Assembly (NCBI GenBank): GCA_023053575.1
Contig: JAKZAP010000010.1
Span: 11,059,225 to 11,123,224 of the forward strand
Reading direction: 5' to 3'
DNA length: 64,000 bases
Source: Branchinecta lynchi
Taxonomy: Eukaryota; Arthropoda; Branchiopoda; Anostraca; Branchinectidae
This document shows positions 12,176-25,000 of the stretch, one piece after another; within the stretch, counting starts at the first letter, position 1; the number at the start of each line of letters is the position of its first letter. Made by a program: the position numbers and the translations under genes. The notes under the pieces were generated by a model, which was not told where the DNA came from, made no database searches, and worked only from the letters and a program-made list of their open reading frames with translations.

Positions 12176-12654
12176 GAACCTTGCCAGATTTGTAGGTGTT
12201 TTTGACGCATGTATTGTAATCTTTTTTGTTTTTCGACAATAATCGCAAATTTGGTTGTATAACCACGAAAGTCGATTTTTAGAATGCACTTTCTATCTTT
12301 CTTTCTAACAAATTTTCCGGTTTTCGCAGGATTCCCGGCGAACTACTTGTCCGGGTAGAAAATTATTTTTATATGCTTTTGGCCGGATTCCGGACGCACT
12401 GATCGTCGGGCGAGAAAATGAGTTTCAGATATGGATTCAACATGTCTCCTTACCCCTACATCGACTATTGACTGTTTAAAACTAACTTTTGGTGTCGACT
12501 AAGTTAATTGTATCGAATTCCATACAGTCGTGACGTCATGTGATTGAGGACCAAACATACGATTTAATTGTCCCTAGGTCGTTTTAGAAATGTAAACGGG
12601 ACCGACGCCTCGCTGGCCGCTCAGCTCTATATATATATATACACACAAAAATCT

Positions 12655-12776
12655 TGCAGTATTTGCTACTGGGATTAATCTTGTCTCTAAAAAGATAATC
12701 TTACCCGTAATTCTGGTTAATCTTATCTCAGTAGAGATACGATTAACCCCAGTAGCAAATACTACAGTTAACTTTA
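12655..12776. mobile_element. Short palindromic MITE, copy 1
   Basis: 'gcagtatttgctactggga' with 'ttaatcttgtctcta' is mirrored by 'cccagtagcaaatactac'. It is about 120 bp, nearly a full palindrome. Related copies lie at 21562-21650 and 41909-42010. Confidence 0.68.
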
Positions 12777-13152
12777 ATCCTTACACGGAGAAACTTTTTG
12801 CAGCGTATTCAAATATATCTTCACTGATGGGAATCAACTACAATTTTTCGTTTTTTGAGGTAAAATAGATCAAATGGGTGTGACGTCAAGCTTGTGGCCT
12901 AATTTGTCCGTTCCTTAATTAGAATCGAATAGAATAGTGTTAATTCAGCCACGAGTGTCCATACATCCCTCCCCACCTCTAAATATATAGCAATGGGGCC
13001 CATCTAAGAACTGGACTCAACACCTCACACAAAGTTTCAACAAAATATCTCAATCCCTTCGAGAGTTATCGTGCTAACAGACAGACGGACGGACGGACAG
13101 CTTTTCAAAGTCATAGGTAGGTATCCCGGCACTTGCGTTTTGGGATCCAAAC

Positions 13153-13967
13153 AAACCAGCTATTATTTGCTCCAGCGATATTTCGGCCCTTCTTGGCCAG
13201 GGTCTTCGTCAGTTTGGGCCGAAAGAGTATATCTCCATATATATATTTTTTTTTTACCAGGCACCTTCCAGTGATTTTGTTTTCCACTAGTTTCTATAGT
13301 TTTGCGACGAGAGACGAAGGGTCGACGTTGGAATCGTAACCGATCTACACAAGCGCCAGTGAGCTCAACCGAATTTTTCATCGGACCCAGCTGAAGTAAA
13401 GGGGTCCTCCTCCTTGCAAATCTGACCTCGAACAGCGCAACTCTAAGGACAAGGTATGATTTTACTGAGAATGGTTGAAAGCTGAACCACCTAGCATGTT
13501 TCAAATAATAATCACATGCTCAAAGGATTAATCAAACCGCATATATATTTCAAAAATTACTACAACGCAGCTACAATCTAAAATAAAACTGACAAATTCT
13601 TGGATTCGGGGGGCATACTGCAGTTACAAGACGAACGAATTCGAGCCTGTAATTTGGATTCGGAATTTGCTTTTCTCGCCATAAAGAATTTCACATTCCG
13701 AGTTTTGTTTCTAGACCTTTCGCGTACCATGCGACAAGCATTGTCAAAACCCGATATAACTGCTAGGCTAGCAAACTTGGCGTCCCCTTCTCTTTTAACT
13801 TTAGTCGTATGTGCTACTACTGTCTAGGCGAAAAAAACCTGGCAACCCCCCACCAAAAACCCCTGCGACCCCCCACCCAAAAACCCCTGCGACTCATAAA
13901 TATTTTTTGAGCCCAAGTTGACTTTGAAACATTTATTCAAACAACGTTCACAACACGTCAGCTATGA
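13153..13967. other. Gene-free stretch with a repeat terminus
   Basis: 'gatatttcggcccttcttgg' near 13178 is the same block that ends the palindrome at 13968-14180. The rest has no supported coding sequence. 'ccccccaccaaaaacccctg' repeats twice near 13845-13890. Confidence 0.4.
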
Positions 13968-14180
13968 TTCTTCATCAGCGATATTTCGGCCTTTCTTGGC
14001 AAGGGTCCTCGTCAGGCTGTCAATCCTCTGGTTCAACTTCGGGGAAGGAAACAAACCTGTAATCTGTAACCTGTAAACCTGTAATTACAGGTTTGTTTCT
14101 TTCCCCGAAGGTGAACCAGAGGATTGACAGCCTGACGAGGACCCTTGCCAAGAAGGGCCGAAATATCGCTGACGAAGAAT
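13968..14180. repeat. Near-perfect 213 bp palindrome
   Basis: Arms 'ttcatcagcgatatttcggc ... ggttcaacttcggggaagga' and the exact inverse meet near 14074 at 'acctgtaattacaggt'. It would form a hairpin with arms of about 100 bp. The arm sequence ('cttggcaagggtcctcgtca') recurs singly at about 5974, 13178, 23525 and 36137. Confidence 0.8.
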
Positions 14181-15592
14181 TATTCCCTGCGACTCCCCTT
14201 ACCGAAAAACTCTGGGTACCAAACCCCCCGCGGCCAACCCCTCAGCCAATACAAATATATAAGAAATTATAAAATATTCTTCAAAACTGCAGTTTTTGAC
14301 CGAAGGATTTTCCCTAGGCGCGCGAGTAAAATGTAAAGCGTGACGGCGGCTCACTGGCCGCTCGCCTCGTGTGTGTGTGTCTGTGTGTGTGTTGGGGGGG
14401 TCGCCAGGGGGGTTTGGTATCTAGGTAGGATGGGGGGGGGGTAGCCGGGACCTGCTATTACCTATTACCTATATTATTATTACCTACCGACCTACCTATG
14501 TGCGACAGAACAAAGAGCTGCAAAGTCCCAAAGCTCTTAAACATGCCCTGGTCTACTACACCTATAGATTATTTGCTGTGAACATAATAGAACCTTTTTC
14601 TCCTCCATATTTTTCAGTTTTTTTCCGCTCTGTCGATCCTCAGCCCAATGCTGCTAATGATGGGTAATAAGACAGAGAATTTACCCCCCGCCCCCATCTC
14701 AAGCTACCGCTGGATCCGAGCTTGAAAATATGGAATCCACGGTTCCTCTCTCGGATCCGTTCTTGAGTTTTTTTCTGGAAAAATACGAGACCGACCAAAA
14801 GTTTTGGGAGCAGCTCGAGCAGAAACGGTAACTCTTATGCGCGAAAAAAATCAAGTAAAAACACAATTTTTTCAAATATTCTGAAAGCAAACAAATACTA
14901 CTTACACACCTTACAACTCAAGAGCGTTTACTACTTTCCAACCCAATAATTTTTCCATTGAAGTTCAAGCTTTCATACATCGTATCTCAGGCCAAAAGAT
15001 TTCCGTTGCAATGTTAAAAATATCGCTGGACACCATTTTACGATCGAATTTATAGTAATGGCCAGAAAACTAATCCGGACTATTTTTTGCCATGACGAAT
15101 CCAAGATCAACACCCCAACAGTTCAGGTTCCAATGTCTTACGTTCATAAACCACCCTATCTGGAAGATCGAGAATGTAAAGCAGGAATATAGACTGATGA
15201 GTGACTTATTTTCACATGAACAAAAATTCAATTTTAAAAGCGTAAGACATCACGTAGTGGATATGCTGGTATAGCTTTAGGATCAAATGGATAAATCTAG
15301 CCGGCCGGTAAAAACCAGAAATGTGAGAATGGAACTAACTGAGCACTAATTTCATGCTTTCCTCGCAGGAATGTTAATTGTGTTTTTTTTTCAGTCAAAT
15401 GAAACTGAAATTGACCAGGGATTTTATACAGAGGACCATGTTGGAGCAAAGATATACTCTTAATTTTGCCTCTTACTGATAGCTGGGCCGTAGTCCCTGA
15501 AAACCGGAACCTCTATGTGACATTATAACACTTATCACATAACTAATCACTTTTCACTTAGGTATCACAAAATTAAGTAGTATCACAAAATG
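14181..15592. other. Intergenic region downstream of the ZNFX1-like gene
   Basis: Contains a short GT microsatellite (about 14370-14392) and several G-runs (14395-14445), then unremarkable AT-rich DNA. No supported ORF, and no AATAAA on the minus strand close to the stop codon at 15593. Confidence 0.45.
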
Positions 15593-16078
15593 TTAACTGG
15601 CACACTGCGCGCACGATTCCAAGCAGCTCTGGCTATCACTCACCAAACTCGGAACATAGACTATATGAACAAATTTGGGACACAGCTGCCATTTTCCTTG
15701 CTCTGGGAATACGGGATGATACTCGTACAATCTAGACTCTTCTAGAATGCGGCCGAAACCCAAGCTCAGGCACTTGTTCACATTAATGGCGGCTGAAATG
15801 ACCTCGTCGGACATCTTGCGGTCTGTTTTCAGGTACTTTACAAGCCTCCGCTGGTTCTGGGCCAAGCCTGAGTCATTTTTCGACTGGATTTTGTAAGTTT
15901 TTTGCTGGGCTTGCGAAGAACTATGCACAAGTTGGATCTTCAAGTCGTCGAGGAAGATTTGGATGTCCATGCATTCTTGAGGACTGAGATAGTCGCTCGA
16001 GTTTAAGCGCTCAAGGAGTTTCAGTAGCTTCGTATCACTAGATTTGGCCTGTGGCATAGACAGCAGCAGGCAAATCTC
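15593..16078 (-). CDS. ZNFX1: ZNFX1-like terminal exon 14 with stop codon
   Basis: 486 bp, 161 codons plus a TAA stop. It reads [19 protein letters not shown] through [19 protein letters not shown], a helical Gln/Lys-rich stretch, then [16 protein letters not shown] and [17 protein letters not shown], ending [10 protein letters not shown]. The acceptor catatttttttgcag|GAG is strong. The first half resembles the coiled C-terminal tail of large RNA helicases. The final GKWxLCP...C...CxxC spacing is loosely like an RZ-type zinc finger, but the Asn-Gly-His core of that finger is absent, so I do not call it. No AATAAA signal is visible in the 300 bases downstream. Confidence 0.75.
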   Translation of the reverse strand, partial: EICLLLSMPQAKSSDTKLLKLLERLNSSDYLSPQECMDIQIFLDDLKIQLVHSSSQAQQKTYKIQSKNDSGLAQNQRRLVKYLKTDRKMSDEVISAAINVNKCLSLGFGRILEESRLYEYHPVFPEQGKWQLCPKFVHIVYVPSLVSDSQSCLESCAQCAS

Positions 16079-19000
16079 CTGCAAAAAAATATGCACGTTT
16101 GATCCGGGTCGTGTATAGAGAGATTGCACCCTACCCGATGAAAACGGGTATCGCTACACCATCATCACGGGAAGGTAACAACAAAAAAATTAACATTGGG
16201 AGGTAGCCTATAGGACTTTCAACTTTGAAATTAAATTATCGGCGTTTGACCATCATTCTGAGCCAGGGACGTAATTGGGCTATTTTTCAATCTTATAATT
16301 CTATTTTTGCAAAAGAGTTTCAAGGAAGTAAGAGCTTGAAGGCTTCAAAGTTTGATCACAAAAAAGGAGTCTCGAATCCTATTGGTCGGCGATGAGGCAG
16401 ACTTGAAAAAAATGTGTCATAATTGACCAATAGGACGAGACATCGTCATTGTTTACAAACTTTGACGCCTTCAAACTCTGATCAGAAAGAATACTCATTT
16501 ACAAAAGTTATATTATTCCAACAAGAAGAGCCAGATTAACGATCCTGCAATTTGCTGGCTCAAAGTGGCTATCAAAGGCCGATAATTTAGTCTCAAAGTC
16601 GAAAGTCCTATATTATTCTAAAGACAAATACGACGAATTTTTTCCAAAACGCCTCTGAAGCCCTCCCAACCGGCAGCCTGTGCCGCTTCCAGTGTTGCCA
16701 GATCTTGGTAAGAAAAAATAAGCCGCGGCCTTAGAATAATACGCCAGAAAATCTACACCTCCCAAAATCTCAATGACTATCAACAGAGAACCCCAACAGA
16801 TTTCCCGGCCTTCGAGACGGTTAAAACGACGTAGAAACAGTGAATGAGGAAAAAAATAGGGAAAGAGCTATGAGGATGATGGTGGTTTGGGGATGTACGC
16901 ATGTGTGGAAAATGAGAAAGAAGAAAATAGTTTTGAGTAAAGAGAGATTCAAAGGCGTAGTAAAAGGACGTGTGAAATAGATAAAAAATAATGAAAAACT
17001 GAAGCGGGAAATTAAATGTTCACTAGATTGAAGAAGTAGTTGAAAGTTAATTAAATAAGATTGATTAAAGAAGATATTTAAAGATTTTTGTGTTGTTTTT
17101 TATGTTTATTTTAGTTTTTTAATAGCAGCTAAAAAGTTAAAGGGGTAATTGTATATAAATATTGAAGTTTTGTTTTTTTGGGGGGTTGGGAATGTTTTAA
17201 TTTTAAAGTTATTTCACCACATGAAACTGTTTTTTTTGTTGTAAAGTTACATTTGGTGATGAGTATTCTTGTGAGATTGTTTGTTTTTTAAGACTTTGTT
17301 CTTTGGTTTTTCTTTTTTGGTTTCGAAAGTTCGTTTTGGTTTGTAAAGTGAACCACCGCAATACGGGATTCCTATACTGGAAGGACACCCTTAACGCGGC
17401 AGATGCATTTTTTGTTTTTTGTTTTTTTGTGCTTGGTAGTTTCTGACTTAGTTTTTTTCCAGATTTAGCTGCTATTAAATAAATATTCCGTTTTTGTTGT
17501 AATTTTTTATGATTTGTTTTTGAAGAAATAGAATTTTAGAAGATTTGATGTAATAAGGATAATAATTTTTTTTTTTTTTAAATAAAGATAAAAGGGATAC
17601 AAAAAATGATTTTAAAAGCGAAAAGTAGAGATAGAGGACAGTGTAGATGACGCTAATTAGTTAGTTGGGTCAAAAATATTAAAGGAAAGTTTTGTTTTTA
17701 AGACCGTTGGCGTCACCGAGGGTAAGTGGAAGCGTAGTCACCGGGCCAATTAATACTGGATGGGAATGAGGTAAAAGATACTACACGGCATTAAAAAAAA
17801 AGAAAAAAAAAGAAACAGTCGATTTTTCAGAAAAAAGTCAATTTTTCTGAAAAACAGTTGGTTTTTGGGATCCCAAAAACGTAAGTGGAGGGATACCTAT
17901 GACATCGCAAAAGTTGTCCGTCTGTCCGTATGTGCACGCTATAACTCTCGAAGGGAATGAGAAATTTTGATGAAACTTGGTGTGAGGAGTCATTGTGTCA
18001 AGGGTAAGGTCAAGCTCGTAGATGGGCTCTGTAGCACTACATTTGGGGTGAGGTAGGGGGTTCAAATTAAGGAACAAACAAAATATTTTTGAACATTTAA
18101 TGTGATAGTTGATGAAGTGTAAGAAGGCATGCTGAGCCCGATAGTGAAAACCATTTTCTCGCCGGACAAGTAGTTGGTCCGGAATCCGGCAAAAACCGGA
18201 AAGTTGCTTAAAAGTAAAAGTTTTATTTGAAGTTGATTAAATGTTCGATTTAGGGGTAAGAAGACACGCTGAACACGGTGGTGAAAACCATTTTCTCGAC
18301 GGACAAGTAGTTCGCCTGGAATCCGGTCCAAACCGGAAAGTTTGTTAAAATTAAAAGTTTTAGTTGAAGTTGATTAGATGTTCGATTTAGGGCAAGAAAA
18401 CATGCTGAACACTTATGTGAAAACAATTTTCTATCCGGACATGTAGTTCGCCCGGAATCCGGCCAAAACCGGAAAATTGGTAGAAGTTAAAGTTTTATTT
18501 GTAGTTGATTAGATAACCGATTTAGGGGTAAGAAGAGATGCTGAATCCGTGTGTGGCAATCATATTTTACCGGGACATATAGTTCGACCGGAATCCGGCC
18601 GGAGTCGGAAAATTTGTTATAAGTAAAATTTTTATTTGAAGTAGATTAGATGTTCATTATTGGGGAAAGACCCCTGTGTTTATTTTTTAGCTTTCTTTTT
18701 TTCGCCGGACAATTAGTTCTGGAGTTTGGCCGAAATCGGAAAATTGGCGGTAGGGGCAGGAAGTTTTTCTCAGATGTTAGTTCTGCCGGAGTCCGACCAA
18801 AACCTGAAAATTTGTTAAAAGCAAAAGTCTGATTAGATGACAGATTAAGGGGTAAGAAGAGAGGCTGAGTCTGTATATGACAATCATTTTTTACCCGGAC
18901 ACATAATTAGTCCGGAATACGGTTGTAATCGGATTTTTTTTTAAGTCAAAATTTTATTCAAAGTTGATCAGATGTTCTTTATCTGACGCTGGATTTGTTT

Positions 19001-22000
19001 CTGAATTTTCCTTTTTCGCTGGACTAGTAGTTTGCTCAGAATTCGGGCAAAACCGGAAACTTGGCAGAAGTAAAGCAGGAAGTCTCGGTCAGTATCGTCA
19101 AAACAGATATGGCTTATAGAGGTATATCTGAACTTGGATTTCTCTGATGACTAGCCTGGCGAAGACTGGATCTGGATCACAAATCAAATATTAGATTTGT
19201 GGGATCCCATCGACACCTTTGGTCTTGTACGTTAAGATAGTAAATTTTAAACACCACGCCAAAAAAATCACCAGTTAAAAAGAAAAACAGCCACGTTTTA
19301 CGCCACAAGCCAGTTTTAAGCGAAACGATGTGATTAATGGTACACAAGTATAAATAATGTTCCTGTATTATAAAACAATTTGGCAGATATATGATAGAGT
19401 TCACTATAATTTATGCTATGTGGTAGGACAAAAACTCTGGCCGCAAAAGGCCCATTGTCTAAATCCCCCAAAGTAAACAATTGATGGCCATCACTGTATA
19501 CACGATTGACACAGAGCTAACTAATGCAGGCTGATTAATAGTTTCGTTTCTGATCCAAATTCTCCTCGCGATTGTCCTCGCCAATTCTCCTATTTCAAGT
19601 TTTTGGACTATTCGGAGGAAACGAAGTCGACTTTTCTTATGTTTTTGTCAGAATCGAGAACGGGAAAAGCCTCGCGATTTTGCTCCGATGGTGAATTCTC
19701 GATTCCCCTCCCTGATTGGTCAACAGAGTGCGAGTGTCATGCATAAACAGGCATACCAGGATGCAGCCGTGCTGCCAAATTAGTGTTTTTGTCAAAAGCG
19801 AGAATAGAGAAGCGAGAAGAGCAAAAACGGTACTTTGTACGAGAATTCAGAAGTGAGAACGGAAAACTGAGAATTTAGATAAAAAAAACGCAACTAATTA
19901 CGTGAGCGCGATGACTACATGAAAGACGGACAATTCAACAAGAAATACTTACTCTAAGGACATCTGCAGAGAAGCAAAGAGTGAACGTATCCTGGTACGC
20001 CAATGGACGGACAAACTGTCGACCAGACACACAAACGGGTGTGAGGCGATTGCGTATGGCGATGGCGTTTGCAGATATCAACGGATGGTGCCCTAGAGTA
20101 ATTTATATTATTACCAAGACAAATTATCGTTTTCACATCATATTACCTTATACTACTATAGTATCCCACTATGATCATTAGTACAAATATTCTGACTTCT
20201 GTGTTAAAAGTTGTTAGTCTAGCAAATAGATACTTCTTACGCTATTTGTAAATTTGTCGTTTTTCTCGGAATACTTGTCATCTCAGCCTTTTATTTCCGA
20301 AAACTCGTATTTCCTGCCTAAACTTTACAATCTGCCATTACCTACCACGCTCTTCAACATGTTAAATAAGGAATCGACTAAAAGAAGGCACGTCATGGTG
20401 CAGGCGGAACGGCCCTCTCGAAAGCACGTGCCCTCCCTCCGAAACCGAAAAGAAGGTCAAACGGTGTGGGAGTACCCGTGCCTTTGTTCCTCCAGCACCA
20501 GGGTTTGCCTTCTTTTAATCGATCCCGGTAGGTAAATCGTTACAACTGGTTGGTTGTGGTGAGAACTGTTTCACAGTAACATTGAAACGGTTTACATCGA
20601 CAATTGGACTTGGTAAGTGTGACGAAACGTTGGAGCGCAAATCCGTCTACTGCAAACCCTTGTATTCTGCATGAACGGGCCGATGATGCTTGTTTCTGAG
20701 AAAACCATATCATAAAACTTACTAACGTCACACTAAAATGCAGGCTCACCATTGATCTTCTTGCTAACTTTTCAAAGAATCTGTCTGCTACCAATGAGAT
20801 GACCCAAGCTGCACTGGAGCGTGATCATTTCGCGTTCATCTCTTTTTTGCATAAACATCACTCAAAATTGTTCTTTTTAATAAGATTTTTAATTTACTTT
20901 CGTTGGCTTTTAGTTTTGTGCGTGGGTAGATAGATAGATAGATATCGCTTTTATTCTTTTCGAACTATTATGGTGAAACCCAAATTTGCCGAATTGTCGT
21001 ATATACATGTAGACACTCAAATAAATATATGTCATAAATATGTCAGCGTCATATATAAAAGTAAACACTAAATAAGATTAAAAATTTGACCACTCCCGGA
21101 TGGCCAGTCCCGGTGTACGACCGGTACGACGCAACGTTTACGTAATCGTGCAATCAAATTTCTTCAGCTATCAGTCCAGCTTTATTCGACTGGCGGTCGC
21201 TGATGACTCCTTTTTTCATTTACCGGTACTGTATGTATTCAGGACCAAGAATTTACCGTTCTGGAGGATTTTCTTCTTATTCTTTCCGTTCTTTCTCCCA
21301 TCGACTTCGTCCAGAATTGCTTCGACGTCAGACAGGTTGAAAGGCATTCTAGAGCAAGCTATGTTGAAGATCTCATGGGCGATCTCGTGATGGCAGTTCA
21401 GAACAGGAAGGTACCTAGAGTTCATTCAGTTAGGCATTTCTATAATCGGTAAGAACTGACTACTTGCAAAATCCCGATTCTTGACGTCATATCATTCGAT
21501 TTTGTAGTAACACTGCACTGCAAAAACTTTCTCCGAGTAAGGATTAAAGTTAGCTGCAGTATTTGCTACTGGGAATCTGGGATTAATCTTATCTCTATTG
21601 CGGTAAGGTTAATCGGAAAGAGATAATCTTAGCTATAATAGTAGCAAATGCTTCAAGATTTTCTTTTACAGTGTAATCTTGAGCTGATGAGCAGTAATTC
21701 AAGAAACAATTTATTTTTGTTTTGTGATGTAGGCCAAAATCTTTAGCGGAAACTCAGGTCGCACATCTCCCACGGGTCTCAATCCCCAGAATGATAACTG
21801 AGGATCGCCGTCACTCGAGGAAACCCTTACGAACAAACAAATCGGAAAATTAAAGAAAACAAAATATTAGGTAGAGTCAAAAACTGGCGCTAATTCTTCT
21901 GCCAAATTTGTACGTAGTCTCAACCTTAAGTGTATTAGTTAATTTGTTTCGTGTCTGTGTATATTTTGTAAATTTGTATTCCACTTCTAGCTTTTAGCTA

Positions 22001-25000
22001 TTTGGAATAAACTTGATTGATTGATTGGAAAAAAAAAAAAAAAAAAAAAAAAAATGTTTAATGCAGTGAATTTGTTTCAACTTTTCCACCTCATGTTTAT
22101 TTTTTTTTTGGGGGGGGGGATAAGTAGCTTTTTGTCCATGAAATGTCAGATAGTCCGAGCATCATAGGAGCCAAGGAAAGACGCGTTAATTCACTCCTCA
22201 CAGAGGGCGAAAGGGATACTCAGTCTAGAGAATCCGGGGGACCTAAAAGAACATGGAGGTGAAACAACCAGAAGCGCCTAATCCACTTCCAGCGCGCACA
22301 CGCGAATCCGTGTTTTTTGGATACTTAGCTTAAGGCACCTTCACGCAGTTAAATTTTAACTGAAAAGCCAACTTGGTGACCAACTACTGGAAGACCTCAC
22401 CCATCGTCACATACTTCCCCCTCCCCACATTCCCGACCATATAAAGCCACAAAGAATGGCAGCGCAAATAGTTCCTAAGATCCAACCCATACGGGCAATT
22501 CATGCGTGGTACGAAAGAAGTTGTGTCCCGTTCTTTGTGGATTTTTTGAAGACGAAGTTTAGAGCTTTAATTTGTTTCAATTTTTGTTATTGAGTAATTA
22601 ATGAATACTTAACTATGTAAAAGAACAATTGTATATAAATATGCTTGACGAGAGAACAAATACTGATTTTTTTGTTAATGAGGTAAGGAACGTTACTGAA
22701 GAATAAAGATTGATTGATTGATCAGGAAAATCGTAGGCTAAGAAACTACTGCTTGTAGTCGTAACACTGCCGCGAAGACGCTTCTGGCGGGAAAGAAAGT
22801 TCTTGTCAGTGTAGATTATTAAACAAGGGACATATAGGCCTACCTCTTGTTCTGGGAGTTTAGGCTCATGCCACACGCAGGACATCTAAGTGGGGCGATA
22901 GTGCGCCGGCTGAAGTAATACTGATCTAACTTCCCAACATGGAAGGCGTGCCCGCATGGTGAGAGCTGATATAGCCTGGAAACAGAGTACTGTAACGACG
23001 CGGGATCCCGTGACCTCATTTCCGTTACAACAGTGTCAAAATTTCTGAATTAAGAGAGATTTATCAGTACAGAATATGATTTTAAACACACGTCTTTCAA
23101 CAAGTTTAACTAGTTTAGACAGGTTGTGGTGCATCTAAGGCACATCTAAGTTAGAAAACCAATTCCGCAGGGTGCGTACGGAACTTGTATAGGCTCCAGT
23201 ACGCTCCCGAGCATGGTAAGCAAATAGCTACTCTTAGTTACTATTTCGAGAAGGTTGGAACGTACAGCGTAGTAACTATTTACGAGGTCGGAACAAAAAT
23301 AGTAATAATAGTTACTACCTGGTTACTACTGTTAGAAGGGTGGAACACGCTCAACTTTACGTAAAATCGGCAGTTCCTTAGACAGATCTTGGCATTTGAC
23401 ACGACGCGATTTTATTCTTTCGAACGGGAGCAGGCACGCACAAACAGCCAACGCGGGCTGAATTTGCAGACAGCTTGCGTGACGTATGGATCAGGAAACG
23501 TATATTCAACTATGGAAAAGTCATGACTAGGACCCTTGCCAAGAAGGGCCAATATATCGCTGAAGAATATCGTAGCTGATTTCTGGTTTTGGCCATTTTT
23601 TAATATATGTTCCCCAGTCAGCTTGGACTCCAGGAGTATTATGATCAGAAAATATGTTTTCCAAAAGAAAGGGCTCAGATTACTAAAACCCTGTGTGAAT
23701 GAACGAATGAAGGATTTATGACGCACTGCCTGAGGGCCTAAGTACAGTAGAAAAGGACAAAGAAATATAAAATCATCGTAAAACACTCAACAAATTTTTC
23801 CCATAAAGGTTCACTAATTTAGAATCACATCGATGGGATCATGGAAAGGTAAGTTTCCGATCGGAGAACACAAATTAGAGGAGAGGGCTTCAAGCGTCAA
23901 TAATGTCGAAATCAGGGAGAAGTACTTTTAGAGCAAAAGCGAGGATTCAGGGTATACAAAGTTTTAGTTACCCTACCTTTTCTGAAAAACCTTCCTCTCC
24001 ACAATTTGTACACTCTGCAGCGCATGTGACGACTGGGCTGTGCAAAATTCAGTAGGGCTGCACACTGAACAGAGCCCAGGGCAGGCTTCACCACAAAGGC
24101 CGGTGCAGGGGTGCAGGCAGGACAGTCTCTTTTTGCAGGGGTTGTTGCATGTAGGAATTTTGCAAGGCTCCCAACAAGAAAGGGGGCAGGATCGATGCTC
24201 ACATTTGTTAGTGCATGGTTCCTAAAAATGTAAGGCTAGACTCAAGCTAGGTTTTGAAGAGGCAGACCATACTTTGACTAGCGGCCTTTCTTCTAGGAGC
24301 GATGGTTATGCAGAAAGACACGCATGTTCCTAGATCTCTCGCTTTGTAACTCAAACGTTCCTCCTTAAAGAGATGGCTCTCCAATTTCTTTGAAAAGCTA
24401 TCAGTGAAAAGATGTATCGGTTCACTAAGAGCGTATCATTCCGGTTTCCCACCACGGGCGTACCGTTGCCAGTTCAAATTCCTCGAAGAAAAAAAAAAGA
24501 TCAGCTCCTATACATTAGCTTTCTCCACTGAGAAAGTACACTAACTATTACGCACAATCTTGCTGTGCAAAACCTTTGTCTCTGATTGGTAGCCTACGTA
24601 CGTACACTCCGTAACTCCTCTGAGCCAGTTGCGAACGATGGGAAAGGCGAAGCTTGAAGCCGCTTTCGGATTGACGCCCCATTGCGATGCGCTTATCTTG
24701 CGCTGCGTATCTTTCACACTTGCGCGACAAACTTTCACGCTGGATGTGTATTTACGTTTTCCTTTCAAATCAAATCAAATCATTTAATGTAAACAAGATA
24801 CAGTCTCTCATAGGCATAGCCCAAATATGGTATCTTTTAGTCAAACAGTTAATACAAGAAAGATTTGTCAACGAGAAAAACAAAAAGAATAGGATAAAAC
24901 GCACAAGTTACGAATTGTTAAAAGTACGAACAAAACTCGGCACAAAGCTTCGAGAATAACGCTGTGACCTGGAGTAAACCGGTGTCAGTTTTGGAACTTT

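Larger units (their letters stand above)
10465..13152 (-). repeat. GGGATCCC-family repeat, copy d, interrupted by insertions
   Basis: Minus-orientation copy whose tail starts near 10465 ('aacaagagcaaaggtttcga') and whose head ends at 13152 ('gcgttttgggatcc'). It is interrupted by the foldback element (10761-11496), a LINE fragment (11777-12175) and a palindromic MITE (12655-12776), which gives a relative order of insertion. Confidence 0.65.

Noticed and set aside
13163..13504. 113-codon minus-strand ORF
   Set aside because: It runs through the repeat terminus 'cttcttggccagggtcttcg' and has no family resemblance; a chance frame in repeat DNA.
23412..23786. 124-codon minus-strand ORF
   Set aside because: Crosses a copy of the 'cccttgccaagaagggcc' repeat word; composition unlike a conserved protein; no splice context.
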